64,000 nt of DNA from an uncultured Oscillospiraceae bacterium. Its GTDB lineage: Bacteria; Bacillota; Clostridia; Oscillospirales; Ruminococcaceae. The DNA is taken from assembly GCA_934446455.1 (NCBI GenBank), contig CAKSEE010000001.1:1-64000 (forward strand), in the 5' to 3' direction. Shown piece after piece: positions 16,546-26,168 of the stretch (the first letter of the stretch is position 1; each line of letters opens with the position of its first letter). The notes under the pieces were generated by a model. It was not told the DNA's origin. It ran no database searches and saw nothing but the letters and a program-made list of their open reading frames with translations. The position numbers and the translations under genes are program-made.

Positions 16546-18939
16546 ATGAGTAACGACCTTATGCGTATAAGCGGTATCAATTCGGGGTATGACACCGAAT
16601 CCATGATAGAAGCTATGATGAGCGCCTATCAGACAAAGATAGACACCCAGCAGAAGAAGCTTACAAAACTTACATGGCAGCAGGACGCATACCGCGACAT
16701 AACCGACAAACTTACGACATTCAAGAATAAGTATTTTGATATACTCAAGCGCGACTCTTATCTCATGAGCCCGTCAACGTTCAACAAGTTCTCCGCAAAG
16801 GTGAACGGCAAGGATGCTGCGGAGTCGGGGATAAAGATTTCCACCACGTCAAAATCGCTGGCGGGAGATTACAGCATAAAGGCAAAGAGCCTTGCTTCCG
16901 CGGCAAAGGCTGCGGGCGGCTCGCTTACGCCCTCAAGCTTTGCGCTTGACCTTTCAAAGGCTGCTGCAGGCTCGGATTACACCACTACTACGGCGGAGGA
17001 CGGCACGGTTACGCGCAAGTACAATTTTGCGCTTGACGTGCAGGTGGGCAGCGTAACAAAGACGATAAGCTTTGATGTTTCCGCCGCTGAAACGGACGGG
17101 CAGATAGACCGGACCGCGTTCAATGATGCCGCGCTCAACGCGCTCAACGACCAGCTTAAGCAGTCGTTCGGGCTTTCGGGCAGAAGCGGCGCCGCTGCAA
17201 CGGGCAAGACCGACGACGCGGGCAACGAGTGGTTTTTACAGGCGGAGCTTGACGGCGACAAGCTTAAGTTTGTCGCGGGCGGCAACGCGGCGGCTGCCGT
17301 TACGGAAAAGACGGGCTGCTTCGGGCTCAGCAAGGCTTCACAGGCTGTGGGATTCTCGGCGCTCAGCGTTGTTACGGGTGAAAACTCCGTAGCGGTGCAG
17401 GTAGGCAACACGATAAAGAACGTTAAGTACAACGGCGTATCCTCCAACTACTATGCCACCAAGGATCTTGACGGCAACGAGAGCATTCTCGCGGAGTACA
17501 ACTCGCTTAAGGCGGCGGCTTACAGGCGCGCCAACAACCTTTCCGAGGACGCTTCGGTAAGCACAGAGGCGCTCAACAACTATGCATATACCGCAGAGCA
17601 GGCTGCAAAGGACAAGAACACCGCATCCATCATCGGCGCGCTCAACAGCGCCTTCTCCGGCGAGGGCGTAACGTTCTCCACGGTAGGCAACACTATGCTT
17701 GCAAAGCAGGACGGCAAGAACGCAGAGTTCGCCATGACCGCTACCTCGGGCGGAACGCTCGGGATTGCAAAGGGCAGCGCCGCAAACAAGTACAGCGGCA
17801 GCACTTCCCTGTCTGAGCTCGGCATTGGCAGCGGCACGTTCACAATAAACGGCAAGACGATAAACGTAAGCGGCAGCTCCACCATTGATTCGCTTATTGA
17901 CGCTGTGAACAAGAGCGGCGCGGGCGTTACAATGGAGTTCTCCGCGCTCACCAACAGCTTTGCGATTACGTCCGACAACATGGGCACGGGCGAAAACATA
18001 GCGATATCAGGCGGCGCGGATATCACAAAGGCGCTGGGTCTTACCGACGATAACGGCGACCTTATCGGCTATACGGCGGGACAGAACGCGGTGTTCGAGA
18101 TAAACGGGCAGGAGATATACCACAACTCCAACTCCTACACGATGGACGGCACAACGTTCACGGCAGACGACAGCATTGAGCTTGACAAGACCTATAACAT
18201 AAGCGTATCCAAGAGCTACGACGATGTAAAGCAACTCATAAAGGACTTTGTAAAGGACTACAACCAGCTTATCGACGACGTTTACGGCTACACCGCGACC
18301 TCGCCCAAGCGCGACAGCAAGAACAACCTTTACGAGCCGCTGACCGACGCTGAAAAGGAGGAAATGTCCGACGACGAGATAGAGAAGTGGGAGGGTCTTG
18401 CAAAGCAGGGCGTAATCTACAACGACTCCACCGTAAACGGCATAATGTCCAAGATGCGCATGGTGCTTTACAACAGCGTAACGCTTGACGACGGCACAAA
18501 GTTCGGCATTTACGGCATGGGTATAAAAACCTCCTCTGACTACACCGAGCACGGCAAACTTGAGATAGACGAGGACGCTTTCGACAAGGCGTTCAACGCG
18601 GACCCCGAGGCTATCGCAAAGCTCTTTACCGACGGCGAGAGCGGCATAATGCAACAGGTTAAGGGCGTACTTGATGACGCGGTAAGAACGACCACGGACG
18701 TTAAGGGCTCTCTTATCAGGAAGGCGGGACTCAAGAGCGGCGCTACGGCTACGGATAACTTCCTTTACAAGGAAATGCAGAAGGTAAACGACCGCATAAA
18801 GACCCTTCAGGACCGCTACGACGCCAAGGAAGAATACTGGTGGAAGGTATTCACAAACATGGAGAGCGCGATGTCGAAGCTCAACAGCCAGACTTCTTAC
18901 CTGTCGAGCTATCTTGGCGGAACGGGCAATTATCAGTAA
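16546..18939 (+). CDS. fliD: Flagellar filament cap protein FliD
   Basis: This 797-residue FliD (HAP2) forms the cap that folds flagellin at the filament tip. The N-terminus (LMRISGINSGYDTESMIEAM, then KLTWQQDAYRDI) and C-terminus (DNFLYKEMQKVNDRIKTLQDRYDAKEEYWWKVFTNMESAM) are typical. It is longer than the usual 450-680 residues because of an enlarged central D2/D3 region rich in Gly, Ser and Thr. The start follows AGGAGG by 10 bases and lies 4 bases after csrA. Confidence 0.95.
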   Translation: MSNDLMRISGINSGYDTESMIEAMMSAYQTKIDTQQKKLTKLTWQQDAYRDITDKLTTFKNKYFDILKRDSYLMSPSTFNKFSAKVNGKDAAESGIKISTTSKSLAGDYSIKAKSLASAAKAAGGSLTPSSFALDLSKAAAGSDYTTTTAEDGTVTRKYNFALDVQVGSVTKTISFDVSAAETDGQIDRTAFNDAALNALNDQLKQSFGLSGRSGAAATGKTDDAGNEWFLQAELDGDKLKFVAGGNAAAAVTEKTGCFGLSKASQAVGFSALSVVTGENSVAVQVGNTIKNVKYNGVSSNYYATKDLDGNESILAEYNSLKAAAYRRANNLSEDASVSTEALNNYAYTAEQAAKDKNTASIIGALNSAFSGEGVTFSTVGNTMLAKQDGKNAEFAMTATSGGTLGIAKGSAANKYSGSTSLSELGIGSGTFTINGKTINVSGSSTIDSLIDAVNKSGAGVTMEFSALTNSFAITSDNMGTGENIAISGGADITKALGLTDDNGDLIGYTAGQNAVFEINGQEIYHNSNSYTMDGTTFTADDSIELDKTYNISVSKSYDDVKQLIKDFVKDYNQLIDDVYGYTATSPKRDSKNNLYEPLTDAEKEEMSDDEIEKWEGLAKQGVIYNDSTVNGIMSKMRMVLYNSVTLDDGTKFGIYGMGIKTSSDYTEHGKLEIDEDAFDKAFNADPEAIAKLFTDGESGIMQQVKGVLDDAVRTTTDVKGSLIRKAGLKSGATATDNFLYKEMQKVNDRIKTLQDRYDAKEEYWWKVFTNMESAMSKLNSQTSYLSSYLGGTGNYQ

Positions 18940-18978
18940 TCAGAGAGGCACGGGGAATCCCGCGCAGAGGAAACAGAT

Positions 18979-19386
18979 ATGGTAAATCCCTATTCAGAAT
19001 ACAAAAAGCAGTCTGTTACGACAATGACCCCCGTAGAGGTGGTAATCAAGCTTTACAGCGAGATAGAGCGCCAGCTTGCCATAGGCATTGCCGCAACGGA
19101 GGAGCTTCACGACAACAGCAAGGCGAACGCCGCATTCCAGAAGGCGCAGGACTGCATTTCAGCGCTGCGCGAGGCGCTTGATATGTCCGTGCCGATATCC
19201 AACAATTTAGAGCAGCTTTACGTCTTTTTCTACAACGAAACAGTCAAGGCGAATATCCACAAGAACTGCGCTACTGTAAAGAAGATAATACCCATGGTGG
19301 CGGAGCTGCGCGACGCGTTCACGCAGATAAGCCAGATGACGCGCGAGGAAATAGAAGCGCAGGAAAAGGCAAACGGCAAAAAGTGA
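18979..19386 (+). CDS. fliS: Flagellin export chaperone FliS
   Basis: This 135-residue four-helix protein begins MVNPYSEYKKQSVTTMTP, close to the FliS family start. FliS binds the flagellin C-terminus and prevents early polymerisation. It follows fliD, as usual. Confidence 0.93.
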   Translation: MVNPYSEYKKQSVTTMTPVEVVIKLYSEIERQLAIGIAATEELHDNSKANAAFQKAQDCISALREALDMSVPISNNLEQLYVFFYNETVKANIHKNCATVKKIIPMVAELRDAFTQISQMTREEIEAQEKANGKK

Positions 19387-19417
19387 CCCCGCACGGGGCG
19401 TTAAGGAGGGGAACGCA

Positions 19418-19903
19418 ATGGCAGAGAATTACGGCTGCATAAAGGCAAACGAGATAATGAACAAGATTCTCGCGACCCTTCAGGAATACGAAAAGCAGAC
19501 TGACACAATGATAAACGCCGACCTTGAAACGCTCCAGCAGGGGCTTATAGCCCGCAACGAGTTTATTGAGGAGCTTGAAGAGTTGCGCTCCCAGCTTGAC
19601 GGGGTGGTGCAGTTCGAGGCGGACGAGGAGCGCGCGCTTCTCGAGGGGCTGATAAGCGGCAGCTATGTAAGCGGTCCGCTTGACGACGACCACAGGGCGC
19701 TTCAGCTTTTGCAAAGGAACATCGCCATTGCAAAGCAGCGCATTCTCGACAAGGACAAGGTAATATCCGTGCAGTTCAAAAACCGCCACGTCGATTCGCG
19801 CAGGGAGCTTGAGCAGCTCAAGCAGACCAAGCAGAAGATAGGCTACTACAACAGCGCGGTGGTCGGCAGGGCTACGGGCAAGTCGCTTAACAAGAATCTG
19901 TAA
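19418..19903 (+). CDS. FliT/FlgN-like flagellar chaperone
   Basis: This 161-residue helical protein is the last gene of the operon, directly after fliS, where fliT (the FliD chaperone) or a second FlgN-like protein is normally found. It has long heptad-rich helices and no other motif. The assignment is by position and fold type rather than by sequence signature. A strong terminator follows. Confidence 0.6.
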   Translation: MAENYGCIKANEIMNKILATLQEYEKQTDTMINADLETLQQGLIARNEFIEELEELRSQLDGVVQFEADEERALLEGLISGSYVSGPLDDDHRALQLLQRNIAIAKQRILDKDKVISVQFKNRHVDSRRELEQLKQTKQKIGYYNSAVVGRATGKSLNKNL

Positions 19904-19922
19904 GTATAAATTTGCTATAAAT

Positions 19923-19950
19923 CCGCAGGGCGTTTGTCCTGCGGTTTTTT
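19923..19950 (+). terminator. Terminator of the late flagellar operon
   Basis: CCGCAGG and CCTGCGG arms (19923-19944) are followed by tttttt. Confidence 0.85.
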
Positions 19951-20135
19951 GTTGTGAGAAAGATGTTGGATTGACATTGAATGATTTGCTCAAATCAGAT
20001 ATGATATTTTTAGCGAAAAGCACGAAAATATAAAATAAATAAAAAATCTACTCACATATCAATGTAATTAACGGTTTATAGTTGCAGAGGGTTAAAAACC
20101 TCAACAAAACTTTACATCAGGAGGACCAATTAGTG

Positions 20136-21095
20136 ATGAAAAGAAAAAAACTCATTATTCTGTGCATAGCTGCTTTGCTCGTTAGCGGCTGTTCCAACCC
20201 TACAACCGTTGTTATGTCCGATAGCTCTGATGAAGCAGTATCAACAGGCAATAGCAGTATCGCAGAAACGTCAGATTCTACATCGTCGGCTGTTTCCGAA
20301 AGTAGCATCATAGAGACGATTGCAGACAACGACACCCTAACCGCCGAGGAATCATCAGAAACGTTACCCGATTACTACACTTTAGAAACAGCTGAATCCA
20401 CATTGGAATCGTCTGCAACAAAAGAGGCAGCCGATATTCCTGAAGCAGGCAACGCATATTACGACAAGGAGTTTAAGGGAACAACGCACAACACAGGCGC
20501 GCCCATGTCCTATGAAGATGTTATGAGTATGCTGAAAGTCGGCGAGAAAGAGCATGAAGAACATATAGACTCTTTTTTTCTCGTTGAAACCGTAAAGGCT
20601 TTATCACTTGATGAATGCAATGAATTAGCGGGTTGGTCTGAAAATTATTCAGATAGAACAGTTTATAAAGTGAATGTCCTTAAAGACCTTATTAGCGGCG
20701 AGGAAGTTGACCGAGCGGAATACATATTTGTTTCAATGGGTAATGTTCAATGGCAAAATTGGGGCGACCCGATATACGCCCCCGGCGAGAAATTTACGGT
20801 AGTTCTTACAAAGCCGCAGGACGGCTGCGACTTTTTGCGGACTCCGGGCAGCTTTATGTTCAGATATGACGTGGTAGAAATGGCTGCGGGCGACATTGAG
20901 CTTTATGCGAGAAGCAACCCTATCGACGCGCAGGCGCTTGATTCAGCCGAGACGGTTGACGAACCGGTAATAACAAGCACTACGCTTAATCCAGCAAATT
21001 ATACGCAGAAAATAGGCTTAACACAGCTGGCGGAATTTATAAAAGCCGACTGGCAGGAAAGAGGGCTGACAATAGCTTTCAGCAAAGAAGCATAA
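20136..21095 (+). CDS. Putative lipoprotein, function unknown
   Basis: This 319-residue protein has a lipoprotein signal (basic start, hydrophobic core, lipobox LLVSGC near residue 19). A long Ser/Thr/Glu-rich linker to about residue 100 is followed by a globular domain of about 200 residues. The domain contains YSDRTVYKVNVLKDLISGE and a GEKFTVVLTKP strand, suggesting a beta-rich fold. It has AT-richer codon use than the flagellar genes, so it may be a later arrival. AGGAGG at 20119-20124 is 8 bases from a GTG at 20133 and 11 from ATG 20136, so either could be the start. I do not recognise the family. Confidence 0.75.
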   Translation: MKRKKLIILCIAALLVSGCSNPTTVVMSDSSDEAVSTGNSSIAETSDSTSSAVSESSIIETIADNDTLTAEESSETLPDYYTLETAESTLESSATKEAADIPEAGNAYYDKEFKGTTHNTGAPMSYEDVMSMLKVGEKEHEEHIDSFFLVETVKALSLDECNELAGWSENYSDRTVYKVNVLKDLISGEEVDRAEYIFVSMGNVQWQNWGDPIYAPGEKFTVVLTKPQDGCDFLRTPGSFMFRYDVVEMAAGDIELYARSNPIDAQALDSAETVDEPVITSTTLNPANYTQKIGLTQLAEFIKADWQERGLTIAFSKEA

Positions 21096-21179
21096 ATGCG
21101 GCAGTTTCAGACCTGCCGCATTTCCCTTGCAGCAAATCCGCAAAAGCGCTTTATACACCACGCCCCGCATAATGCGGGG
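21096..21179 (+). terminator. Two hairpins between lipoprotein and der
   Basis: atgcggcag (21096-21104) pairs with ctgccgcat (21113-21121). ccccgcat/atgcgggg forms a second palindrome at 21163-21179, followed by atatttta. Either can end transcription of the lipoprotein gene. Confidence 0.6.
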
Positions 21180-21217
21180 ATATTTTATTGTTTTCAGCAA
21201 AAATTTTTCGTCATTGC

Positions 21218-21246
21218 TTGCAAAAGCGGCGGTAATGTGGTACAAT
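21218..21246 (+). promoter_or_regulatory. Sigma-A promoter of der
   Basis: TTGCAA at 21218-21223 and TACAAT at 21241-21246 are 17 bases apart. Confidence 0.55.
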
Positions 21247-21329
21247 ATATCTGTATGCAGATAATGGACAAGTGTTCGCGTTTCTGAACCCGCTGAACAC
21301 ATCGGACGGCGAGGAAAGGCAGGTATAAA

Positions 21330-22646
21330 ATGCAGTTAGTAGCTATTGTGGGCAGACCGAACGTCGGCAAGTCCACGCTATTCAATAAGCTTGTGGGCAA
21401 GCGGCTGTCTATTGTAGACGACAAGCCGGGCGTTACCCGCGACAGGATATACAGCCGCTGCGAGTGGCTGGACAGGGAGTTTATGCTGATAGACACGGGC
21501 GGCATAGAGCCGAAAACCGACGACGTGATACTCGCACAGATGCGCGAGCAGGCAATGCTTGCGATAGAGCGCGCGGACGCTATCATATTCGTAACGGACA
21601 TAACAACGGGCGTTACCGCCAACGACAAGGATGTGGCTTCCATGCTTATGCGCAGCGGAAAGCCCGTGGTGCTTGCGGTAAACAAGGTGGACGGCATAGG
21701 CGAGCCGCCACCCGAGATATATGAGTTCTACAGCTTGGGGCTCGGCGACCCGATAGCGGTGTCCTCCGTTCACGGGCACGGCACGGGCGACCTGCTTGAA
21801 GCGGTGTTTGAGAACCTCCCGCCCGAGGAGCCCGACCCCTACGACGAGGACGCGATAAAGGTTGCGGTAATAGGCAAGCCGAACGTTGGCAAGTCGTCGC
21901 TCATAAACTATATTGCGGGCGAGGAGCGCTCCATCGTGTCGGATATTGCAGGCACAACGCGCGACGCTATCGACAGCGAGGTGACGCGCGGCGAGGACAA
22001 GTACGTGTTTATAGACACTGCGGGAATGCGCAAAAAGGCAAAGGTCACGGAGAACATCGAGCATTTCAGCGTTCTGCGCGCGCTTATGGCGGTAGACAGA
22101 GCCGACGTTTGCGTTATCGTTATAGACGCTACGGTAGGCTATACCGAGCAGGACAGCAAGGTTGCGGGCTATGCCCACGACAAGGGCAAGGCGTGCGTTA
22201 TCGCTGTAAACAAGTGGGACGCCGTTGAGGACAAGACCGACAAGACCATGCAGGAGTTCACCAAAAAGCTCGAGTCGGACTTCTCGTTTATGAGCTATGC
22301 GCCGTTCGTGTTTATCTCCGCAAAGACGGGGCAGCGCGTCGAAAAGCTCTTTGAGCTTATAAAGGCGGTGCACGAGCAGCACGGCAAGAGAATATCCACG
22401 GGCGTGCTCAACGATATGCTGGCGTATGCGACAAGCCGTGTTCAGCCGCCGTCGGACAAGGGCAAGCGGCTTAAGCTCTATTATATGACGCAGGCTTCCA
22501 CAAACCCGCCGAATTTCGTTGTATTCTGCAACAGCAAGGAGCTTTTCCACTATTCCTATCAGCGCTACATCGAAAATCAGATACGGGACACATTCGGGCT
22601 TGACGCAACGCCGATAAAGATTTCCGTACGCGAAAGAGGAGAGTAA
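21330..22646 (+). CDS. der: Ribosome assembly GTPase Der (EngA)
   Basis: This 438-residue protein has two tandem Era-like GTPase domains. G1 motifs are GRPNVGKST (residues about 8-16) and GKPNVGKSS (about 182-190). G3 motifs are DTGG and DTAG; G4 motifs are NKVD and NKWD. A C-terminal KH-like domain follows (about 355-438). Der is essential for 50S maturation. The stop lies one base before the next start, so the following membrane protein is probably co-transcribed. Confidence 0.97.
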   Translation: MQLVAIVGRPNVGKSTLFNKLVGKRLSIVDDKPGVTRDRIYSRCEWLDREFMLIDTGGIEPKTDDVILAQMREQAMLAIERADAIIFVTDITTGVTANDKDVASMLMRSGKPVVLAVNKVDGIGEPPPEIYEFYSLGLGDPIAVSSVHGHGTGDLLEAVFENLPPEEPDPYDEDAIKVAVIGKPNVGKSSLINYIAGEERSIVSDIAGTTRDAIDSEVTRGEDKYVFIDTAGMRKKAKVTENIEHFSVLRALMAVDRADVCVIVIDATVGYTEQDSKVAGYAHDKGKACVIAVNKWDAVEDKTDKTMQEFTKKLESDFSFMSYAPFVFISAKTGQRVEKLFELIKAVHEQHGKRISTGVLNDMLAYATSRVQPPSDKGKRLKLYYMTQASTNPPNFVVFCNSKELFHYSYQRYIENQIRDTFGLDATPIKISVRERGE

Positions 22647-23174
22647 ATGAAAGCGATACTGCGCGACTTTTTCCGCTCGAATCTGTCCATGTTGATAAGA
22701 GAGGCGCTCATAACGGCGATATGCGCCGTATGTCTTGCCTTAACGGGAATGTACACGCGCGGCAGCACACGCATTGCTGCGATAGTGATAACGGCTTTTC
22801 TGGCGGTAACGGTGCTGCGCTCGCTCGTGCAGGTGTTTGTGATATCCCCGTGCGCGTTCAGGAAGCGGCTGGCGGAGCTTACCGAGTCTGAGCGCGCGGA
22901 GGTGCTTGAGGGATACCCGACGGCGTTCAACATGGGCGGCAGGCGGATATTCAAGAACAGCGGGCTGCTGCTGTTCTTTTCGGACAGAAAGCTGCACCTG
23001 CTGCGTTTTTGCGACATTAAAAGCGCGGATCTTACCGCAAGGGGAGTTTTGCTTACGCTTGGCGAAAAAACGCTGCTTATGCGCGCAGCCCCCGATGAAA
23101 CGCCCGAGCTTATCCGGCAAATGCTGAGGATAAACAACCCCGAAATGACTGCGGCAGCAGGGAAAGAGAGATAA
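22647..23174 (+). CDS. Two-helix membrane protein, unknown
   Basis: This 175-residue protein has two membrane helices (about 18-37 and 43-68), followed by a cytosolic domain of about 100 residues with a GGRRIFKNSGLLLFFSDRK strand and a second RGVLLTLGEKTLLMR strand. The layout suggests a YcxB-like or PH-like domain after two helices, a comparison I make from the pattern only. It directly abuts der. Confidence 0.6.
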   Translation: MKAILRDFFRSNLSMLIREALITAICAVCLALTGMYTRGSTRIAAIVITAFLAVTVLRSLVQVFVISPCAFRKRLAELTESERAEVLEGYPTAFNMGGRRIFKNSGLLLFFSDRKLHLLRFCDIKSADLTARGVLLTLGEKTLLMRAAPDETPELIRQMLRINNPEMTAAAGKER

Positions 23175-23217
23175 AGCGCGGCGATATTCCGCGCGTAATA
23201 ACGTAACATAGAAAGGG

Positions 23218-23440
23218 CACATCTAAAAACCGGTTTGAAAAGGGAAAACGGGTAGAGTGCGCCGAATGCGATGAAAGCCGCCGAAGCAAGGCTGTATGCC
23301 TTATGAGGAGGTGCAACACGACGTTGCGAAGCGAAATAACCGAGCGACGGCACGGACGCCGTCACATCAGAAATTTCGCTTGTTGACAGAAGCAGGCGGT
23401 GTGCATACACATTTTCACTCAAACAAGGTTTTTAGAGGTG
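23218..23440. mobile_element. MITE-like element, about 223 bases
   Basis: Terminal inverted repeats are cacatctaaaaacc-ggtttga (from 23218) and the complement of tcaaacaaggtttttagaggtg (23419-23440). They match over about 21 positions with one mismatch and a small indel. The interior holds nested dyads: agcgaaat/atttcgct enclosing gacggc/gccgtc, and gcaac/gttgc. No gene is present. It fills almost the whole gap between der's partner and plsY. Confidence 0.6.
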
Positions 23441-23468
23441 ACCGAAAGACAAAACAGAGGATAACGCT

Positions 23469-24131
23469 ATGAAATGGATATGCAGCCTTATAATGCTCGT
23501 CGTGCCGTATCTGCTCGGCGGGATAAACACATCAATAATCGTTACAAGGCTTAAGACAGGCAAGGACATACGCACAATGGGCAGCGGCAACGCGGGCCTT
23601 ACAAACACCCTGCGCACGCAGGGAAAGGGCGCTGCGGCGTTAGTGCTGCTTGGCGACGTTGCAAAGGCGGTGGGCGCTGTGCTGCTTGTGCGGCTGGCGT
23701 ATTGGCTGCTTGCGGGCGTGGATATCTCAGACCCCGCTTCTGAAATGACGTGGGTGGAGTATGTTGCGGCGTTTATGGCGGTAGTGGGGCACATCTTCCC
23801 TGCGTACTACGGCTTTAAGGGCGGCAAGGGCGCGCTTGCGGCGATAAGCGCGATATTCGTGCTTGACTGGAAGAGCGCGTGCGTGCTGCTTGCGGTTTTT
23901 GCAATACTTGTGGGAATCACGCGCTACGTATCGCTCGGAAGCTGCGCGGCTTCTGCGGTGTTCTGCATTTCAACGGCGCTTTTCGGGCATTTTGTGAATC
24001 ACGACCCGTCGTACATCATAAACGCGATAATTGGCGCGTTTATGGGCGGGCTTATAATATTCATGCACAGAAGCAATATAAAAAGGCTTGTTACGCATAC
24101 CGAAAAGAAGCTCGGGGAGCATTCGGACTGA
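23469..24131 (+). CDS. plsY: Glycerol-3-phosphate acyltransferase PlsY
   Basis: This 220-residue membrane protein uses acyl-phosphate to acylate glycerol-3-phosphate, the first step of phospholipid synthesis. The three family motifs are present: the GSGNAGLTNTLR region (about residues 38-50), the GHIFPAYYGFKGGKG region (about 106-120) and a C-terminal loop with HRSNIKRL. It has about five membrane helices. gpsA, which makes its substrate, follows. Confidence 0.95.
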   Translation: MKWICSLIMLVVPYLLGGINTSIIVTRLKTGKDIRTMGSGNAGLTNTLRTQGKGAAALVLLGDVAKAVGAVLLVRLAYWLLAGVDISDPASEMTWVEYVAAFMAVVGHIFPAYYGFKGGKGALAAISAIFVLDWKSACVLLAVFAILVGITRYVSLGSCAASAVFCISTALFGHFVNHDPSYIINAIIGAFMGGLIIFMHRSNIKRLVTHTEKKLGEHSD

Positions 24132-24210
24132 GCGGCGTTTATCATGCATTATCCTGAGGTGGTACCGCTAAAACGGCGCGGCGCTGCCCAAAATCAAAGG
24201 AGCGTATCTC

Positions 24211-25212
24211 ATGGCAAAAATCACTATACTTGGCTGTGGCTACGGCACGGCTCTCGGCGTACTATTCACCACCTACGGGCACGAGGTGATAACGTGGACA
24301 AAATTCGAGGAGGAGGCGCAGGAGCTTCTGCGCGAGCGCGAGCATAAGCGCCTGCTGAAGGGCGTTAAGCTGCCCGCGGCGCTTGGCGTAACCACAGACC
24401 CCAAGTGCGTATCGGGCGCGGATATAGTTATCGTGTGCATTCCCTCCCCTGTTTTCCGCGAGGCAGTGAGGACGGTAGCGCCGTATATCGGCAGGGACAC
24501 CGTGGTAATCAACGCAAGCAAGGGACTTGAAGCGGACACGGGGCTGCGCCTGTCCGAGATAATCAGGCAGGAGCTGCCGGATAACCGCGTGGCGGTCATC
24601 ACGGGACCTTGCCATGCAGAGGAGATAGCGCGCCTTGTTCCGACTACCGAGGTAAGCGCGGGCTACGACGAGGGTACGGCGGAGTATATCCAGCGCACGC
24701 TCTCCAACGAGCGCTACCGCATATATGTAAACGACGATGTTGCGGGCTGCGAGCTTGGCGGCGTGCTTAAAAACCCGATAGCGCTCGGCTGCGGCATTGC
24801 GCGCGGCATGGGTCTTGGCGACAACACCGTAGCTGCGCTTATGACGCGCGGCATGACGGAAATAACGCGCCTTGGCGTGGCGCTCGGCGCAAACTGGAAG
24901 ACCTTCACGGGCATGGCGGGCATAGGCGACCTTATTGTAACGTGCACCTCGCAGCACTCGCGCAACTACCGCGCGGGCTGCCTTATCGGGCAGGGCATAC
25001 CCGCAGCGCAGGCTGTGGCGCAGGTAGGCACGGTAGAGGGCTACATCAACAGCAGGACGGCGTTTCGCCTTGCGAGGGAAAAGGGCATAGACACGCCGAT
25101 AATCGAGCAGATAGTGAACATCTGCTATAACGGCAGCGACCCGCAGGAGAGCATTTCCGCGCTTATGACGCGCGAAAGCAAGCACGAGCGCGAGGTATTC
25201 TGGACAGACTGA
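24211..25212 (+). CDS. gpsA: NAD(P)H-dependent glycerol-3-phosphate dehydrogenase
   Basis: This 333-residue enzyme reduces dihydroxyacetone phosphate to sn-glycerol-3-phosphate for lipid synthesis. It has the Rossmann start (ITILGCGYGTALG), the INASKGLE and GPCHAEEI motifs, the catalytic lysine region (GVLKNPIALGCG) and the GIGDLIVTCTSQHSRNYR signature. A strong AAAGGAG site precedes ATG 24211. It forms a functional pair with plsY. Confidence 0.97.
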   Translation: MAKITILGCGYGTALGVLFTTYGHEVITWTKFEEEAQELLREREHKRLLKGVKLPAALGVTTDPKCVSGADIVIVCIPSPVFREAVRTVAPYIGRDTVVINASKGLEADTGLRLSEIIRQELPDNRVAVITGPCHAEEIARLVPTTEVSAGYDEGTAEYIQRTLSNERYRIYVNDDVAGCELGGVLKNPIALGCGIARGMGLGDNTVAALMTRGMTEITRLGVALGANWKTFTGMAGIGDLIVTCTSQHSRNYRAGCLIGQGIPAAQAVAQVGTVEGYINSRTAFRLAREKGIDTPIIEQIVNICYNGSDPQESISALMTRESKHEREVFWTD

Positions 25213-25270
25213 CATTATTACTGCACCGCGCAAAGTTTCTGCGCGGCGCAGCCATATCAAGGGAGGATAT

Positions 25271-26140
25271 ATGCCGCAGAAGATTCCCGCAACAGCGGAC
25301 GAACAGATAAAAAAGCTGCGCGAGCGCGGCTGCATCATTGAAAATGAGCAGCTTGTGCGCGATACGCTCAGATATATCAACTACTTTCGCCTTGTAAACT
25401 ACTTTGAGCCGTTTTCGGTATCAAAGCGCCATTACGAGGACGGCACCACGTTTGAGAAGATACTGCGCGTGTACGAGCTTGACAGAAAGCTGCGCAGCAT
25501 ACTTATTGCGGCGCTTGAGGAGATAGAGATATCGCTGCGCGCGGCGGTGTCTAACTTTCACGCGCTCAAATACGGCGCGCTGGGATACATGAACAGCTCG
25601 TCCTTTTCGCACGCGCACAACCACGCGAATTTCGTGTCCAAGGTAAAGCACCTTATCGAGGTAAACGAGGACCGCGAGTTTGTGCGGCACTACAACACGA
25701 AATATTCGGGCAGCTTTCCGCTGTGGGTGGCAATGGAGCTTTTCAGCTTTGGCACGCTGGCGTTCTTTTACAAGGATATGCACACTTCCGACAAGAAAAC
25801 GCTTGCGGAGGAGTATTACGGCTGCACGGCTTCAGAGCTTGACAACTGGATATTCTGCCTTAACGAGCTGCGCAATTACTGCGCGCACTACAACCGCCTT
25901 TACGGCAACCGCTTCCCTGTTGACCCAAAAACGCCGCAGGGGCTTGGCGTAACGCTTGAAAACGACGTTTTCGGCTATATCATTGTAATGAAGCAGCTTT
26001 ACCACAGCCACGAAAACTGGAACGAGCGCATTGTAAAGCCCGTTACAAGGCTGCTGAGAAAGAACGAGGACATAATAAGGCTTTCAGACCTCGGCTTCCC
26101 CGAGGACTGGGCGGAGTACATTGCGTTTAAGACGGAATAA
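25271..26140 (+). CDS. Abi_2 (AbiD/AbiF-type) abortive infection protein
   Basis: This 289-residue protein matches the Abi_2 family: an N-terminal KLRERGCII segment, YFRLVNYFEPF, and the ELRNYCAHYNRLYGNR block. The block contains R201-x4-H206, the RNase motif of HEPN domains. Abi_2 proteins stop phage growth at the cost of the infected cell, probably by cutting RNA when triggered. GGGAGG precedes ATG 25271. It ends 28 bases before the TerB-like gene on the same strand, so the two may act together. It lies in GC-rich chromosome, not in the mobile island. Confidence 0.85.
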   Translation: MPQKIPATADEQIKKLRERGCIIENEQLVRDTLRYINYFRLVNYFEPFSVSKRHYEDGTTFEKILRVYELDRKLRSILIAALEEIEISLRAAVSNFHALKYGALGYMNSSSFSHAHNHANFVSKVKHLIEVNEDREFVRHYNTKYSGSFPLWVAMELFSFGTLAFFYKDMHTSDKKTLAEEYYGCTASELDNWIFCLNELRNYCAHYNRLYGNRFPVDPKTPQGLGVTLENDVFGYIIVMKQLYHSHENWNERIVKPVTRLLRKNEDIIRLSDLGFPEDWAEYIAFKTE

Positions 26141-26168
26141 GGAGGACTCGGCTTTAGGGGGTGACGTC

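Noticed and set aside
21378..22550. A long open frame runs antisense to der.
   Set aside because: It is a by-product of GC-rich codon use; it has no ribosome-binding site and der is certain. The same applies to the frame antisense to gpsA at 24262-25380.
24156..24168. gaggtggtaccgc resembles the conserved T-box antiterminator sequence before gpsA.
   Set aside because: Only 24 bases separate it from the plsY stop. There is no room for the T-box stems, no terminator alternative is seen, and gpsA is not an amino-acid gene.
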